From: Phycisphaerales bacterium
GTDB taxonomy: Bacteria; Planctomycetota; Phycisphaerae; Phycisphaerales; SM1A02
Assembly (NCBI GenBank): GCA_009691725.1
Contig: SIAP01000006.1
Location: forward strand, 1 to 64,000
Length of the DNA: 64,000 nucleotides
Reading direction: 5' to 3'
Under the pieces are notes generated by a model. The model saw nothing but the letters and a program-made list of their open reading frames with translations. It did not search any database and had not been told where the DNA came from. The translations under genes and the position numbers were made by a program. Positions 32,080-42,500 of the stretch are shown here, piece after piece (position 1 is the stretch's first letter; every line of letters starts with the position of its first letter).

Positions 32080-32973
32080 TTATTTACCGACGTTGGTCGA
32101 CCCATTTTGACACATCGGACAGAACGATGTCGTACGACCGCCGACAACTTCCCGCTCAACGACCGCTTTGCAGACGGTGCACAACTCGCCTGATCTCCCA
32201 TAGACGTGGTGCATGTGCTGAAACCGACCAAGCACACCATCCGGTGTTCGGTAATCACGCAGCGTCGAACCGCCCATCCGAATCGACTTTTTGAGCGTTT
32301 TTTGAAAACACGTAACGAGATTCTTCCACTCACTGTCAGCGAGAGAACGCGCGCATGCCCGAGGATGCAACCGGGCGAGAAAGAGTGATTCGTCGACATA
32401 GATGTTTCCCAGACCACTCACAGCCGACTGGTCCAAAAGAAATACCTTCAACGGAACCCTCCTGTGTTTGGCGGCACCGGCCAATTGTGCAGCAGTCACC
32501 GAAAGCGCATCTGGTCCAAGCGTGTCCCAATGGGAGTCAATGGCGTCGCAATCACAACAAGGAATCAGCGAGCCAAATCGCCTGGGGTCTCGAAAGAGCA
32601 AGAACCGAAGACGCCCACTGGCACGAACAGCCCACGAAGCATGCACATGCTTTATTGTGGGGTCGATCGAATCGACCAGGAGAAGCTGCCCTGTCATACC
32701 AAGCCGAACAAGAAGCGCACGACCATCGCGCGCAACGAGCGCAAGCTGCTTCCCTTTGCGCTTCACAGAGGCAAGAACAGCGGAGTCGAACAGTCGATGA
32801 CGCATTGCGGGACTTGTCCAACGACACAATGGAGAGACGCCGCGAACACCACGGGGCGCATCGAGCGTGCCGACGATGTCAACGCGTCCAAGAGACAGCA
32901 GACGAAACGCACCACCACAGCACGCGTGGTGCAAGTGCGCACGAATACACTCAACCTCTGGGAGTTCTGGCAC
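32080..32973 (-). CDS. mutM: Formamidopyrimidine-DNA glycosylase
   Basis: 297 residues from GTG 32973, chosen because it gives the catalytic N-terminus Pro2-Glu3 (PELPEVECI), which longer starts would block. Other landmarks: 'KRKGKQLAL' (Lys57-type), 'VRLGMTGQLL', 'DQSAVSGLGNIYVDESLFLARLHP', the terminal zinc finger 'CTVCKAVVEREVVGGRTTSFCPMCQ'. It removes oxidised guanine and formamidopyrimidines. It is divergent from the MoxR operon with 23 bp between starts. The product is Cys-rich beyond the zinc finger. Confidence 0.93.
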   Translation of the reverse strand: MPELPEVECIRAHLHHACCGGAFRLLSLGRVDIVGTLDAPRGVRGVSPLCRWTSPAMRHRLFDSAVLASVKRKGKQLALVARDGRALLVRLGMTGQLLLVDSIDPTIKHVHASWAVRASGRLRFLLFRDPRRFGSLIPCCDCDAIDSHWDTLGPDALSVTAAQLAGAAKHRRVPLKVFLLDQSAVSGLGNIYVDESLFLARLHPRACARSLADSEWKNLVTCFQKTLKKSIRMGGSTLRDYRTPDGVLGRFQHMHHVYGRSGELCTVCKAVVEREVVGGRTTSFCPMCQNGSTNVGK

Positions 32974-32996
32974 ACGCCAACCATATACTCGTTCAG

Positions 32997-34034
32997 ATGC
33001 CAACGCCCTCACCGCACGCATTTATAGAACAACTTCACAGCAAGGACCCGATCGAAGCAGCAGCAGCAGTGCAGCTCGCCGCGGACGCGATTCGATCACA
33101 GATCAGCCGGACCATTGTCGGGCAAGAAGCAATCCTTGATCAGATTCTCCTGTCGATGTTCTGCGGCGGACACACACTCGTCGAGGGCGTCCCAGGACTT
33201 GCCAAGACACTCATCATTTCAACGATCGCGCAAACACTTTCACTGGGCTTTTCTCGGATTCAGTTCACCCCAGACCTGATGCCAAGCGATGTCACTGGAA
33301 GCGAAGTCATTCAGGAAGACAAGCAAACAGGAAATCGAAGTCTGCACTTCGTGCGCGGACCAATCTTCGCCAATGTTGTGTTAGCAGACGAGATCAACCG
33401 CACACCGCCAAAAACACAAGCCGCACTACTTGAAGCGATGCAAGAGGGACAGGTCACAGTCGGCGGGTTTACACACGCACTCCCAAAGCCATTCTTTGTG
33501 CTCGCGACACAGAACCCAATCGAACAGGAGGGAACGTATCCACTTCCCGAAGCACAACTCGATCGATTCATGTTTCTTGTGCGCATTGGATATCCAACAG
33601 AGGCGCAAGAAATGGAAATCGTCAAGAGGACGACAGGAAAAGGAGCGGGGCAACCAGAATCGATTCTTGGCGCCCCCGAGTGCTTGCGAATTCAACAACT
33701 CGTGCGAGATATCCCAGTCGCCGATCACGTTATTCAGTATGCACTACGCCTTGTTCGATCGACACGACTCGACGAGCGGTCGCCCAAGTTCATCCGCGAC
33801 TATGTTTCGTGGGGCGCCGGTCCACGCGCGAGTCAGTTCCTCATCCTCGCCGCAAAGGCAAAGGCACTCATGTCTGGTGAACTCCATGTCATGCCGCACC
33901 ATCTCCACGCGGTTGTGCTCCCTGTGATGCGCCATCGAATCATGTTGAACTTCAATGCACAGGCAGATGGAATCGACACCGATCATGTGGTGAGCGATCT
34001 GATCAAGAACATTCCACTCGACAGCGCGGCATAG
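32997..34034 (+). CDS. MoxR-family AAA+ ATPase
   Basis: 345 residues from ATG 32997. Walker A 'GVPGLAKT' (64-71), 'FTPDLMPSDVTGSEV', Walker B 'ANVVLADEINRTPPKTQAALLEAMQEGQVTVGG', 'VLATQNPIEQEGTYPLPEAQLDRFM' and 'RASQFLILAAKAKALMSG', all hallmarks of MoxR. MoxR ATPases act as chaperones that insert cofactors or mature partner complexes through VWA-domain proteins, which follow directly. First gene of an operon reaching 46.3 kb. A longer frame upstream lies antisense to mutM and is rejected. Confidence 0.93.
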   Translation: MPTPSPHAFIEQLHSKDPIEAAAAVQLAADAIRSQISRTIVGQEAILDQILLSMFCGGHTLVEGVPGLAKTLIISTIAQTLSLGFSRIQFTPDLMPSDVTGSEVIQEDKQTGNRSLHFVRGPIFANVVLADEINRTPPKTQAALLEAMQEGQVTVGGFTHALPKPFFVLATQNPIEQEGTYPLPEAQLDRFMFLVRIGYPTEAQEMEIVKRTTGKGAGQPESILGAPECLRIQQLVRDIPVADHVIQYALRLVRSTRLDERSPKFIRDYVSWGAGPRASQFLILAAKAKALMSGELHVMPHHLHAVVLPVMRHRIMLNFNAQADGIDTDHVVSDLIKNIPLDSAA

Positions 34035-34037
34035 GCA

Positions 34038-35018
34038 ATGACCGAGGTCCCAACGACTCCCCTGCGGGCGGAGCAGTACCTCGCACCAGAAACGCTCGCC
34101 CAGTTGGCATCATTCGAATTGCGCGCCAAGATGGTTGCAGAGGGGGCGATGAACGGACTTCACACATCGCCACGACAGGGAGCCGCCGTCGAGTTTGCAT
34201 CACATAGGCAATACACAACCGGCGACAGTGTCCGCCACCTTGACTGGAAAGTCTTTGCGCGCAACGACAAGCTCTACATCAAGCAGTACCAACAGGAAAC
34301 AAATCTCAACATCGCGATCCTCGTCGATGGTTCTGCGTCGATGAAGTACGGAACACTTGTATCGAAGTCTGGTTGGGGTGGCACCAGAGCACAAGCAGGA
34401 AGCAATCAATGGACGAAGTTTGACCACGCCACAGCAGTCGCGGCGGCGATCTCGTTTCTTTCACTGACCCAGCGCGATCGGGTGAGTGTCGGGATTTTCT
34501 CTGATGGCATTCGTGGTGGAGTGCGGAGATCAAGTTCATCAGACCACTGGCGCTCGGTCGTTCGATGCCTCGCAGCCGAACCAGTGAGTGGTCAGGTCGT
34601 GTGGCCTAAAGTGGCTGACCAGGCGCTCAACCAAAACACAGGCAAGACACTCTTTGTCATCATCTCCGACTTTCTGGCACCGAAAGACCACATCCGCGCA
34701 GCGCTTGCACGGTTAAAACATCGTGGAAACGATGCGATCCTCTTTGTCACACTTGATGACACGGAGATTCACCTGAACATCGACGCCGACGCACCATTTG
34801 AGGGGATGGAAGGCGAGGGAACCATTGAGATAGACACCCGCGCAGTGCGTGTTGCGTACCAGCAAGAGCTTGCGAGACACATTCACGACATTGATCGAAT
34901 GAGTCGCGAATTCGGATTTGACTGCGCCGTATTCAACACACACGAATCGGTCGGTCCAATCCTGTCCGCGCTCTTGGCAAAGCGACAAGCATTTGCACGA
35001 AAGCGGTCGACGCGATGA
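34038..35018 (+). CDS. DUF58/VWA-type protein
   Basis: 326 residues. DUF58 signature: 'GLHTSPRQGAAVEFASHRQYTTGDSVRHLDWKVFARNDKLYIKQYQQE' (40-87), followed by a VWA-like fold with MIDAS residues 'LVDGSASM' (Asp97, Ser99, Ser101). DUF58 proteins are the usual adaptor encoded behind MoxR; they link the ATPase to its client. 3 bp after the moxR stop; the stop overlaps the next start by 4 bp. Confidence 0.9.
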   Translation: MTEVPTTPLRAEQYLAPETLAQLASFELRAKMVAEGAMNGLHTSPRQGAAVEFASHRQYTTGDSVRHLDWKVFARNDKLYIKQYQQETNLNIAILVDGSASMKYGTLVSKSGWGGTRAQAGSNQWTKFDHATAVAAAISFLSLTQRDRVSVGIFSDGIRGGVRRSSSSDHWRSVVRCLAAEPVSGQVVWPKVADQALNQNTGKTLFVIISDFLAPKDHIRAALARLKHRGNDAILFVTLDDTEIHLNIDADAPFEGMEGEGTIEIDTRAVRVAYQQELARHIHDIDRMSREFGFDCAVFNTHESVGPILSALLAKRQAFARKRSTR

Positions 35019-37207
35019 CTTTCGCGTCTCCAGCAATCGCGCTTGCGGGCATCGCAGCCATCGCCCTGCCGCTCGCGCTCCATTTCTTTTTTAGGCGCAG
35101 ACAGAAACCCATCCCATGGGCCGCGATGGAACTCCTGCGACAGGCAATTCGTCGCACGACACGCAGGCGATACATCGAGCGAGTGACACTTCTCATCATT
35201 CGATGCCTCGCAGTGATCATGACGGGGGCAGCGATCGCAGGGCCACTCATCAGGGGCTCCACAGACACACCAACCACGGGAGCATCATCGAAACGAGAGG
35301 TTGTGCTGGTCATCGACGACGGTCTCTCTCAACACACAATCACTGGATCCACAACGGCGTTTGAAACAAATCGGAACAACGCACTTTCGGTCATCGACGA
35401 TCTTCAGTCTGGCGATCGAATTGCACTCATTCTTGCTGCTGGTGGACGCCCGCTCGTGTGGCCTCCATCGGAGGATCTCGCATCGGCGCGCGCCGCACTC
35501 GTCGCGACACCTGTCTCATACGAACCAACAGACTTTGATGGTGCGATCAACGCCATCAAAGGCACTTCCCACACGATTGGAGTGTTGAGCAGTTTTCGTC
35601 GAGGCAGTCTGACGGTTGGATTCGATTCAACAACACAGCCAGAGACAGCAAAGGTCGTCATCACACAACCCGGCGAGTCCGAGATTGCCAACACCCAAGT
35701 GGTGTCGTTCGATCCTCAAGCACGCGGCCCGCTCTCAACACGCAATGGCATCCCAATCCAGGTTCGATTAGTACGCGAAGGCGGAGCGTTGGTGGCCGGT
35801 CAGTCTCTGGTGAGCGTGGAGTCGGACGACGGCGCACAGACGACACTTCGGATTGTGTGGCGAGAGGGACAGACAGAAGCGGTCGCAAGCGGATTCATCA
35901 CAACGGCAACCCATCGCCAGACAGATCTGCCACTGCGCGCAACGCTCACTCCACCAGACGCACAACCCGCAGACGACACAAGGTTCACAGTTGTTGGAGC
36001 AACATCTTCCATCCGCGTTGGGATTGTCGACCGCGCATCAGATGCCCACATTGGTGTGGATGGAGGTGTCAGAGCATGGATAGAGCGGGCGTTGAGACCA
36101 ACAGACGATGTCGACATCGAGACAGAGGTCATCGAACCAACAGCACTCAACCAACAACGCTGTCAGGGAATGGATGCGATGATTGTGATTCGTCCAGATG
36201 CGATCGATGGCGCCGGATGGGCCGTGTTGTCACGGCGTGTGCGAGATGGAATGGTGGTCCTCATCGTTCCGCCGCCACACCGAGCAAGCGGCACATGGTC
36301 GGAGGGGTTGTTGAACACCTTCAGCCTTGGATGGACAATCGCGATGGAGTCCAGAACAAGCGACACCGGAGTGTCACTCCAATCAGGCTCAACACAACAC
36401 CCACTCTTGGCGCAGGTGTCCGCAGAGTTAAACGAACTCATTCAACCGATCACCATTCACCGCTGGTTTTCGATCACCGCGCCGACGCACCGCGGCGAGA
36501 CCATCCTCGCCTTGCAAGATGGCACGCCATTCATCATCCGAGGAACCGTCGATGGATCGCGCGGATCAATCATTCTCTTTGCAGCACCGCCCGACATGGA
36601 ATGGACCAATCTTCCAGCGAAGCCTTTGATGGTCCCACTCTTCCAAGAGATTGTTCGGCAAGCAATCGTTCAGGTTGATCAAGGGAGACAGCTGCGGGTT
36701 GGCGAAGATCGATTGCAGAGCGTGGTTTCGGGAACGAACGCACTCCGGCTTGTTATGGGTTGCCACAACACAACGGCGGGCGAGGCACGGATTCTCTCAG
36801 TGGACCCACAAGGAATACTCGCTCAAGCAGTGACAACACCAGGTGTGTACACAGCGGTTGACGCCAACGATCGAAGCACAGGATGGGTGATCGTGAACAT
36901 CGACACAAAGGCGGCATCGACACAACCATCAACAACAGAGGCGATCATCGAACACTGGAAGGGAGCGACACTCCTTCGTGGTGACATGAACACCGCACAA
37001 CAACTCGCGGCTTCGTCGCAGGGAACAGCAGCACGAGAGGAACTTCCCATTGCACGCGCGCTTCGCGGGGAGTCGATGGCGGTCTGGTTCTTCTGCACCC
37101 TCCTCCTCCTCTTGTTGGTTGAGACATGGGTTGCCACGCAGGCATCAGCAACCAGACAGGCATCAACAACAAGACAAGCATCACTCATGACGGAGCGATT
37201 CAGATGA
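35015..37207 (+). CDS. BatA-like membrane protein (aerotolerance N-terminal domain)
   Basis: 730 residues. The N-terminus 'FASPAIALAGIAAIALPLALHFFFRRRQKPIPWAAMELLRQAIRRTTRRRYIERVTLLIIRCLAVI' has the BatA pattern: a membrane helix, LH..RRR, and a second helix. A large periplasmic part with a VWA-like segment ('VLVIDDGLSQ', 'IGVLSSFRRGSLTVG') follows, and a C-terminal helix 'VWFFCTLLLLLLVETWVAT'. After the last helix comes a short cytoplasmic tail with an 18-bp repeat (ASATRQASTTRQAS). Probably the membrane client or anchor of the MoxR/DUF58 pair. Confidence 0.8.
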   Translation: MTFASPAIALAGIAAIALPLALHFFFRRRQKPIPWAAMELLRQAIRRTTRRRYIERVTLLIIRCLAVIMTGAAIAGPLIRGSTDTPTTGASSKREVVLVIDDGLSQHTITGSTTAFETNRNNALSVIDDLQSGDRIALILAAGGRPLVWPPSEDLASARAALVATPVSYEPTDFDGAINAIKGTSHTIGVLSSFRRGSLTVGFDSTTQPETAKVVITQPGESEIANTQVVSFDPQARGPLSTRNGIPIQVRLVREGGALVAGQSLVSVESDDGAQTTLRIVWREGQTEAVASGFITTATHRQTDLPLRATLTPPDAQPADDTRFTVVGATSSIRVGIVDRASDAHIGVDGGVRAWIERALRPTDDVDIETEVIEPTALNQQRCQGMDAMIVIRPDAIDGAGWAVLSRRVRDGMVVLIVPPPHRASGTWSEGLLNTFSLGWTIAMESRTSDTGVSLQSGSTQHPLLAQVSAELNELIQPITIHRWFSITAPTHRGETILALQDGTPFIIRGTVDGSRGSIILFAAPPDMEWTNLPAKPLMVPLFQEIVRQAIVQVDQGRQLRVGEDRLQSVVSGTNALRLVMGCHNTTAGEARILSVDPQGILAQAVTTPGVYTAVDANDRSTGWVIVNIDTKAASTQPSTTEAIIEHWKGATLLRGDMNTAQQLAASSQGTAAREELPIARALRGESMAVWFFCTLLLLLLVETWVATQASATRQASTTRQASLMTERFR

Positions 37208-39516
37208 GCTCATCAGAGTGGTGGCGTTGGTTTTTTGGTGTTGATGTGATTCCAGGGGGAGCAGATGGACTGCAGTTGTCGTGGCAGCACCCACTAGCAC
37301 TGTGGGGATGGTTTCTTGTCCTCGTTGGTGTTGTGATCGTTGTTGTGTGGAGTTATCGCAGTGTGGTTGGTGGGCGCTTCAGCCGAGTTCTCCTCGCGAC
37401 TGTGCGCGCCACCCTCCTTCTCCTGGTGACTGCACTCATTGCGGGACCACTGCTTCGATTACCGATCATCGAATCGCAACCAGATTGGGTTGCCGTGTTG
37501 GTGGATCGAAGCAGCAGTATGACCGTGGCCGACGACACGAGCGCAACGGACTCCGCAGTCTCTCGTGATGATGCGGTCAGGCGATTGCTCACGCACAATG
37601 TGTGGTCAACCATTCAACAGGAGCGTGAGATCATCTGGCTCGGCTTTCATGTATCAGCGTTCGATCTTGACCCCACACAACCAACAACAGCAGATGGGTG
37701 GGGAACAGACCTGACGGTTCCTCTCGACACCGCACTGCGCAGACTCGCTGGACGTCCAGCGAGCGGACTCGTGGTCATCTCGGATGGTCGAACAACTCGA
37801 CCGATCGATCATGGAGTGCTCCGAGCGTTGCAAGCGCGCGCAGTCCCTGTGTTTGTCGTGCCAATGGGATCAGCAGAGGCGATGACAGATATCGGGATCA
37901 CGCGCGCGGAGGCGCCATCTCGAGCATTCATTCGTGATCAAGTGCCCGTTGTGGCAACGCTGCAGTGTTCTGGCGGACCACCAAAAGCACCAGTCCGCGT
38001 GGAACTTGTCGATGAGGAGAGTGGGCGACTCCTGCAGTCGATCGACGTTGCTCCCGAGGATTTCGCAGGTGGTCGCGGCGAAGCAGTGTTGACTGGCGCT
38101 CGAACAAAGGCGGGTGGTGCGCGATGGGTCGTTCGGATTCATGCCGGACCAGAGGATCTCGTGCGGGCGAACAACGAGGTCGCAGTTGATGTCGACTTCA
38201 TTGATCGACCACTTCGCATTCTGTACATCGAGGGGTACCCACGCTGGGAGTTTCGGTATCTCAAGAATCTCCTTGTTCGCGAATCGTCTTTCGAGAGTTC
38301 AGTCATGTTGCTCTCAGCAGACCGCGACTTTGCGCAGGAGGGCAATGCGCCGCTCGAGCGACTCCCCCAAACTCAAGAGGAGTTTTCGCTCTACGACCTC
38401 TTCATCATCGGAGATGTCCCCGCGGGCAGTCTGTCACACACACAAATCTCATATCTGCGGCAGTCCATCAGCGAGCGTGGTGCTGGACTCTTGTGGATCG
38501 CAGGCGAGCGATCGACTCCAGGATCGTGGCGCGGAACCGAACTCGAGGATCTCTCGCCGATTCGCGGAGTCCCAGAGCGATTCGATGAGGCGGTCGTCGT
38601 TGAACCAACCGACGGAGCGTTGCGGGCAGGAGTCATGCGACTTGGTGAGACGTCGGGCGAGCGATGGCCGATCGCACTTGCACGGAGTTCAGGACGCGGG
38701 CGTCTTGAGTGGTCACAGCGGATCGAGTTGGACTCGTTGAAGCCCACAGCAGAAGTGTTGGCGCGGGCACAACCCGTGTCGGGCGGACAAGCATTGCCAC
38801 TGGTGATCTCGATGCGATTCGGCGCTGGACTTGTGGTGTACGTCGGGACAGACGAAACATGGCGCTGGCGCCACGGAATTGGAGAAACCTATCAAGAGCG
38901 ATTCTGGATCCAGTTCATTCGCTATCTGTCACGAGGCGCAGCGCAATCCGATGGCAAAGCCTTTCGGCTGGTGATCGAACCAAAGCAACCAGAAGTTGGA
39001 TCACAGGTACTCATCCGAGTCGACATTCAAGACCCACAGGCAGGCAACCTTGCAGGCGCAGACCCACTCGATGTGCAACTCGAACCGATCGGTCAGTCAA
39101 GTCATGTCCCAAGCCAGTCGATTCAACTTAGTGGGTCGTCCGGTGGGTCGTCCGGTGGGTCGTCCACCGGATGGATAGGAAGTTGGTCGCCGGAGTCAGC
39201 GGGGCTCTGGAGGGTTCGGGTGGACTCCTCTCGCACAGGCTTAATGGAGCAAGGCGTCCAAGTGGTTCGGAGTGACACCGAGATGACACACCCAGAGTCC
39301 GATCATGGACAACTCAAAGACCTCGCAACACGAACGGGTGGCGCCGTGCTCGCACCAGCAGAGATTGGTCGCCTCACGCAACTCCTTCCCAAGCGATCGG
39401 TGAGCACAGAGCGCGCCGTGGTTGATCCGATCTGGAACAGCCCCGCAGCATTTTCAACCGTTTTGTTACTGCTTTTGATTGAATGGATTGGTCGGAGGTG
39501 GATGCGGCTTGCGTAG
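37204..39516 (+). CDS. Membrane protein with VWA and glutamine-amidotransferase-like domains
   Basis: 770 residues from ATG 37204 (ATGA overlap). Two N-terminal helices ('LALWGWFLVLVGVVIVVVWSY', 'VLLATVRATLLLLVTALIAGPLL'); a VWA domain with MIDAS 'AVLVDRSSSM' and 'GLVVISDGRTTR'; then 'LRILYIEGYPRWEFRYLKNLLVRE...YDLFIIGDVPAGSLSHTQISYLRQSISERGAGLLWIAGE', the class I GATase-like fold seen in such planctomycete proteins. No catalytic Cys triad is evident. It ends in a C-terminal helix (FSTVLLLLLIEWIGRRW). Loop repeat SSGGSSGGSST at 39131-39166. Confidence 0.8.
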   Translation: MSSSEWWRWFFGVDVIPGGADGLQLSWQHPLALWGWFLVLVGVVIVVVWSYRSVVGGRFSRVLLATVRATLLLLVTALIAGPLLRLPIIESQPDWVAVLVDRSSSMTVADDTSATDSAVSRDDAVRRLLTHNVWSTIQQEREIIWLGFHVSAFDLDPTQPTTADGWGTDLTVPLDTALRRLAGRPASGLVVISDGRTTRPIDHGVLRALQARAVPVFVVPMGSAEAMTDIGITRAEAPSRAFIRDQVPVVATLQCSGGPPKAPVRVELVDEESGRLLQSIDVAPEDFAGGRGEAVLTGARTKAGGARWVVRIHAGPEDLVRANNEVAVDVDFIDRPLRILYIEGYPRWEFRYLKNLLVRESSFESSVMLLSADRDFAQEGNAPLERLPQTQEEFSLYDLFIIGDVPAGSLSHTQISYLRQSISERGAGLLWIAGERSTPGSWRGTELEDLSPIRGVPERFDEAVVVEPTDGALRAGVMRLGETSGERWPIALARSSGRGRLEWSQRIELDSLKPTAEVLARAQPVSGGQALPLVISMRFGAGLVVYVGTDETWRWRHGIGETYQERFWIQFIRYLSRGAAQSDGKAFRLVIEPKQPEVGSQVLIRVDIQDPQAGNLAGADPLDVQLEPIGQSSHVPSQSIQLSGSSGGSSGGSSTGWIGSWSPESAGLWRVRVDSSRTGLMEQGVQVVRSDTEMTHPESDHGQLKDLATRTGGAVLAPAEIGRLTQLLPKRSVSTERAVVDPIWNSPAAFSTVLLLLLIEWIGRRWMRLA
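39131..39166. repeat. 12-bp tandem repeat in the VWA/GATase-like gene
   Basis: Two exact copies of gtgggtcgtccg and a third nearly exact one encode SSGG repeats in a linker before the last domain. Confidence 0.85.
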
Positions 39517-39537
39517 GATTTGAAGCGAGATAATGCC

Positions 39538-42500
39538 GTGACCACAAGAAACCTCCCACAGGAGTTTGACCTCGTTGGTCAGCGACGACGCAGAATTCGA
39601 ATTGCGTCCATGTCGATCGTCGTTGGTCGTACGGTCATGATGGCACTTTCAGTTGCGATTGCGATGGATGCGCTCCTTCGATTCCCGTCGCCGCTGCGCG
39701 CACTCATCTTGCTGGGCATCACAGGATTTGGAGTGTGGTTGATTCGTGGTCGACTCTGGCCAGCGCTGGCGCCACCCATGTCACGCGTGCGACTGGCATT
39801 GTTGGTAGAAAAGAACCAGCAATCCGCCTCTGGTCGGCTCGCATCCGGAGTTGAGTTCGCAAGCAACCTCGACCTCGCTCGCAGCCCATACGCGCGAAAA
39901 GTTGAGGCAACAGCGATCTCACTTGTGTCACCAGAGGAGATTGCGAAACTCGTCACAACAACCCAACTCAGGAAAGAGAGTGTGGCGCTCGGTCTGGTGA
40001 TAGCCGTGTGGGTCGGGTTCTTTGTGGTGTCATCCAACCTGGCGACCACCGGCCTGATGCGAATCGCGACGCCGTGGATCGCGGTGGAGTGGCCGGCGCG
40101 CACTGGAGTCCGAAGCATAACCTTTGCGTCACACCATCCACAGCAGACCGCACTCGCGCTGCGAGCCGATCTCTTTCGTGGCGACCCAACAATCGAGCCA
40201 GTGTGGGTTCAACTTCGACGAACGGTCGGCGGAGTGACAGGTGAGTGGGAGAAACTTCCGTTGATCCATCAAGGGGAGACCAAGTTTGAACGCCTCCTCG
40301 AGACAGACTCCGACTCAATCGAGTTTCAGTTTCTCACGCGCGATGTCGCGACGACCACACAGCGAATCGAGTTTGTCGACGCCCCAACACTCGCATCTGT
40401 GATCGCGATCGTGACGCCACCCCAGTATGCGAACACCATCGAACAACAACGATTCGATCTCGGTCGTGCAACCCACAACCAGGGTCGCATTCCAACACCC
40501 GTGCTACAGGAATCCACCGTCGTCTTCGAGATGACACCAACGTCATCCATCGAAACACCCACCAGCGCCGCAGAGCGCAAGGCGTGGATTCAATCAACCT
40601 TCCAGTGGACAGCACGCGGAGTCGGTGATGGTGGGATCACAGAGCCGCAGTTTGGATTCACAGAGCAGGCTGGGGTATGGACACTCGTCTGGAGTGCGGA
40701 TCAGTCTCGGACACTCATGATTCGTCTGGTTGATCAACACGGAGTCAGCAATGTCGAGGAGATTCAGTGCACTGTCGATGTGACAAATGATCGCGCCCCC
40801 GAGGCATTCGTGGTCGAACCGAGCGCCGACGAAACAGTTCTTCCGACGGCGAAGATTCCCCTTCGAGGCGAAGCACGAGATGATGTTGGGCTCCAACGCA
40901 TCGCACTCGAAGCGACGAGAGCAGAGTGGCAGTCGACGCTGACAGAGATCGACGCCGCAGGTGTGCGAGAGATGGAACTCTCCACACTCTTTGAGATCTC
41001 AACAACAGAGGCGATGCCTGGCGATCTGATTGAAGTCACACTTGTTGCTCACGATGCGCTTCCGGCCGAAGCTGGTGTGCAACGAATGACTCGATCACCA
41101 CCACGACGTTTTCGAGTGTTGACAGCGGCACAATTCGAGGACGAGGCACGCAACATATTGATGGCGATCCGTCAGGGAGCGCTGAGACTCCACGAGCGAC
41201 AGGGAGTGGTGATGGATCGCAACGACGCTCCAGCCGCACAAGTTCGTCCGCAGACAGAGATCAGCGAGCGGATCGCCGCTCTTCGAACACTGAGCACATC
41301 GCTCTCAACAAAACTCGATCGGAATCAGATTGTTGATGATGCAACACGCGGACTTCTCGACGCAGTCGACGACATCGTGCAGACCGCGCACGACCAGAGT
41401 GAATCCGCCCGCGACAAATTGCAGGCATACACACAGTTCCAGGCAGAAACGCTGGGCGCGAAAGACGGGCTGGGTGAGACAGACAACAGAAGCGACGACG
41501 AGACACGCCAGACCAGTGCCACAAACGCAACCGAGCAACTCGCCGACGCAAAGCAGGCCCAAGGTGAGGTTCGTGAGGAGTTGAACGATCTCGCCACACT
41601 CCTCGACCGCGACAAAGATGCGTGGATGGCGACACAAAAACTTGAACGCGTCGCGGAGGCGATTGCGCAAGCAGATGCCGAGCGGGCACGGTCAAAGTCC
41701 ACGGATCACGGAGAGACCATCGGTCGATCTCGAGACGAACTCTCAGCCCAAGAAACCGCGATGCTGGATCACGCTGCGCAAACCGCCAAGTCAGCGGCGC
41801 AGGCGGCGCGCGAGGCACTCGAGGAACTCAAGAGTCGAGCCGCGAGTGTGCAACAGGACGATCCATCACGATCCGCACACCTGATGGAAGCCGCCAATCG
41901 TGGCGACCGCGAGTCTCTGTCGGCGCGACTAGATCAGGCTGAACAGGCCACCCGCGAGAATCACATGGATCAGGCAGAGCAAGCATCTGCGGCGGCAATG
42001 AAGACCGTGCAAATGATGATTGAAGATCTCGCTGACGACGAGAAGTCTCGGACAGAGAGTCTTCGTCGCAAGCTCGCGAGTTTAGCTGATGCAATCGAGC
42101 AGTTGGTGAGTGAAGCGCGAAGCACCGAGGATCTCGGGCTTGCCCTCCTAACAGAGAACAGTGAAGTGATCGCAGAGGCGTCCCCGAATGTGTCACGGCT
42201 CGCAGCACAACTCTCACTGAACGCATCTGGTGTTGCAGACGATGGGCGTGCTGCTGGTCCAAGCGCACAACGCGTTGTTCGGTTGTTGGATCGAGGCGCG
42301 CAAGCAGAGGGGCGTGCGGCTGGTGCGTTTGTGACAGCGATACCAGACGTCGCTAATGGTCACGAGAGTCTGGTGCGAGGATCAGCACTCTTTCGCGAGG
42401 CGTTGGCTGTTGTCCGTGAACAGGAGCAGAAGAACGAAGAGCAGGCGCGAATGCAGCGTGCACGCGAACTTGCGCAGACCTACCAAGCACTCTGGGAGCG

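Noticed and set aside
32040-32294. AGGAGGAGGAGG followed by ATG 32070 and a 74-codon ORF
   Set aside because: The ribosome-binding-site-like repeat is striking, but the ORF lies almost wholly antisense to mutM and its product is Arg/His/Cys-rich like other antisense frames.
32355-32996. Long upstream extension of the MoxR frame
   Set aside because: It runs antisense through mutM; MoxR homology starts after ATG 32997.
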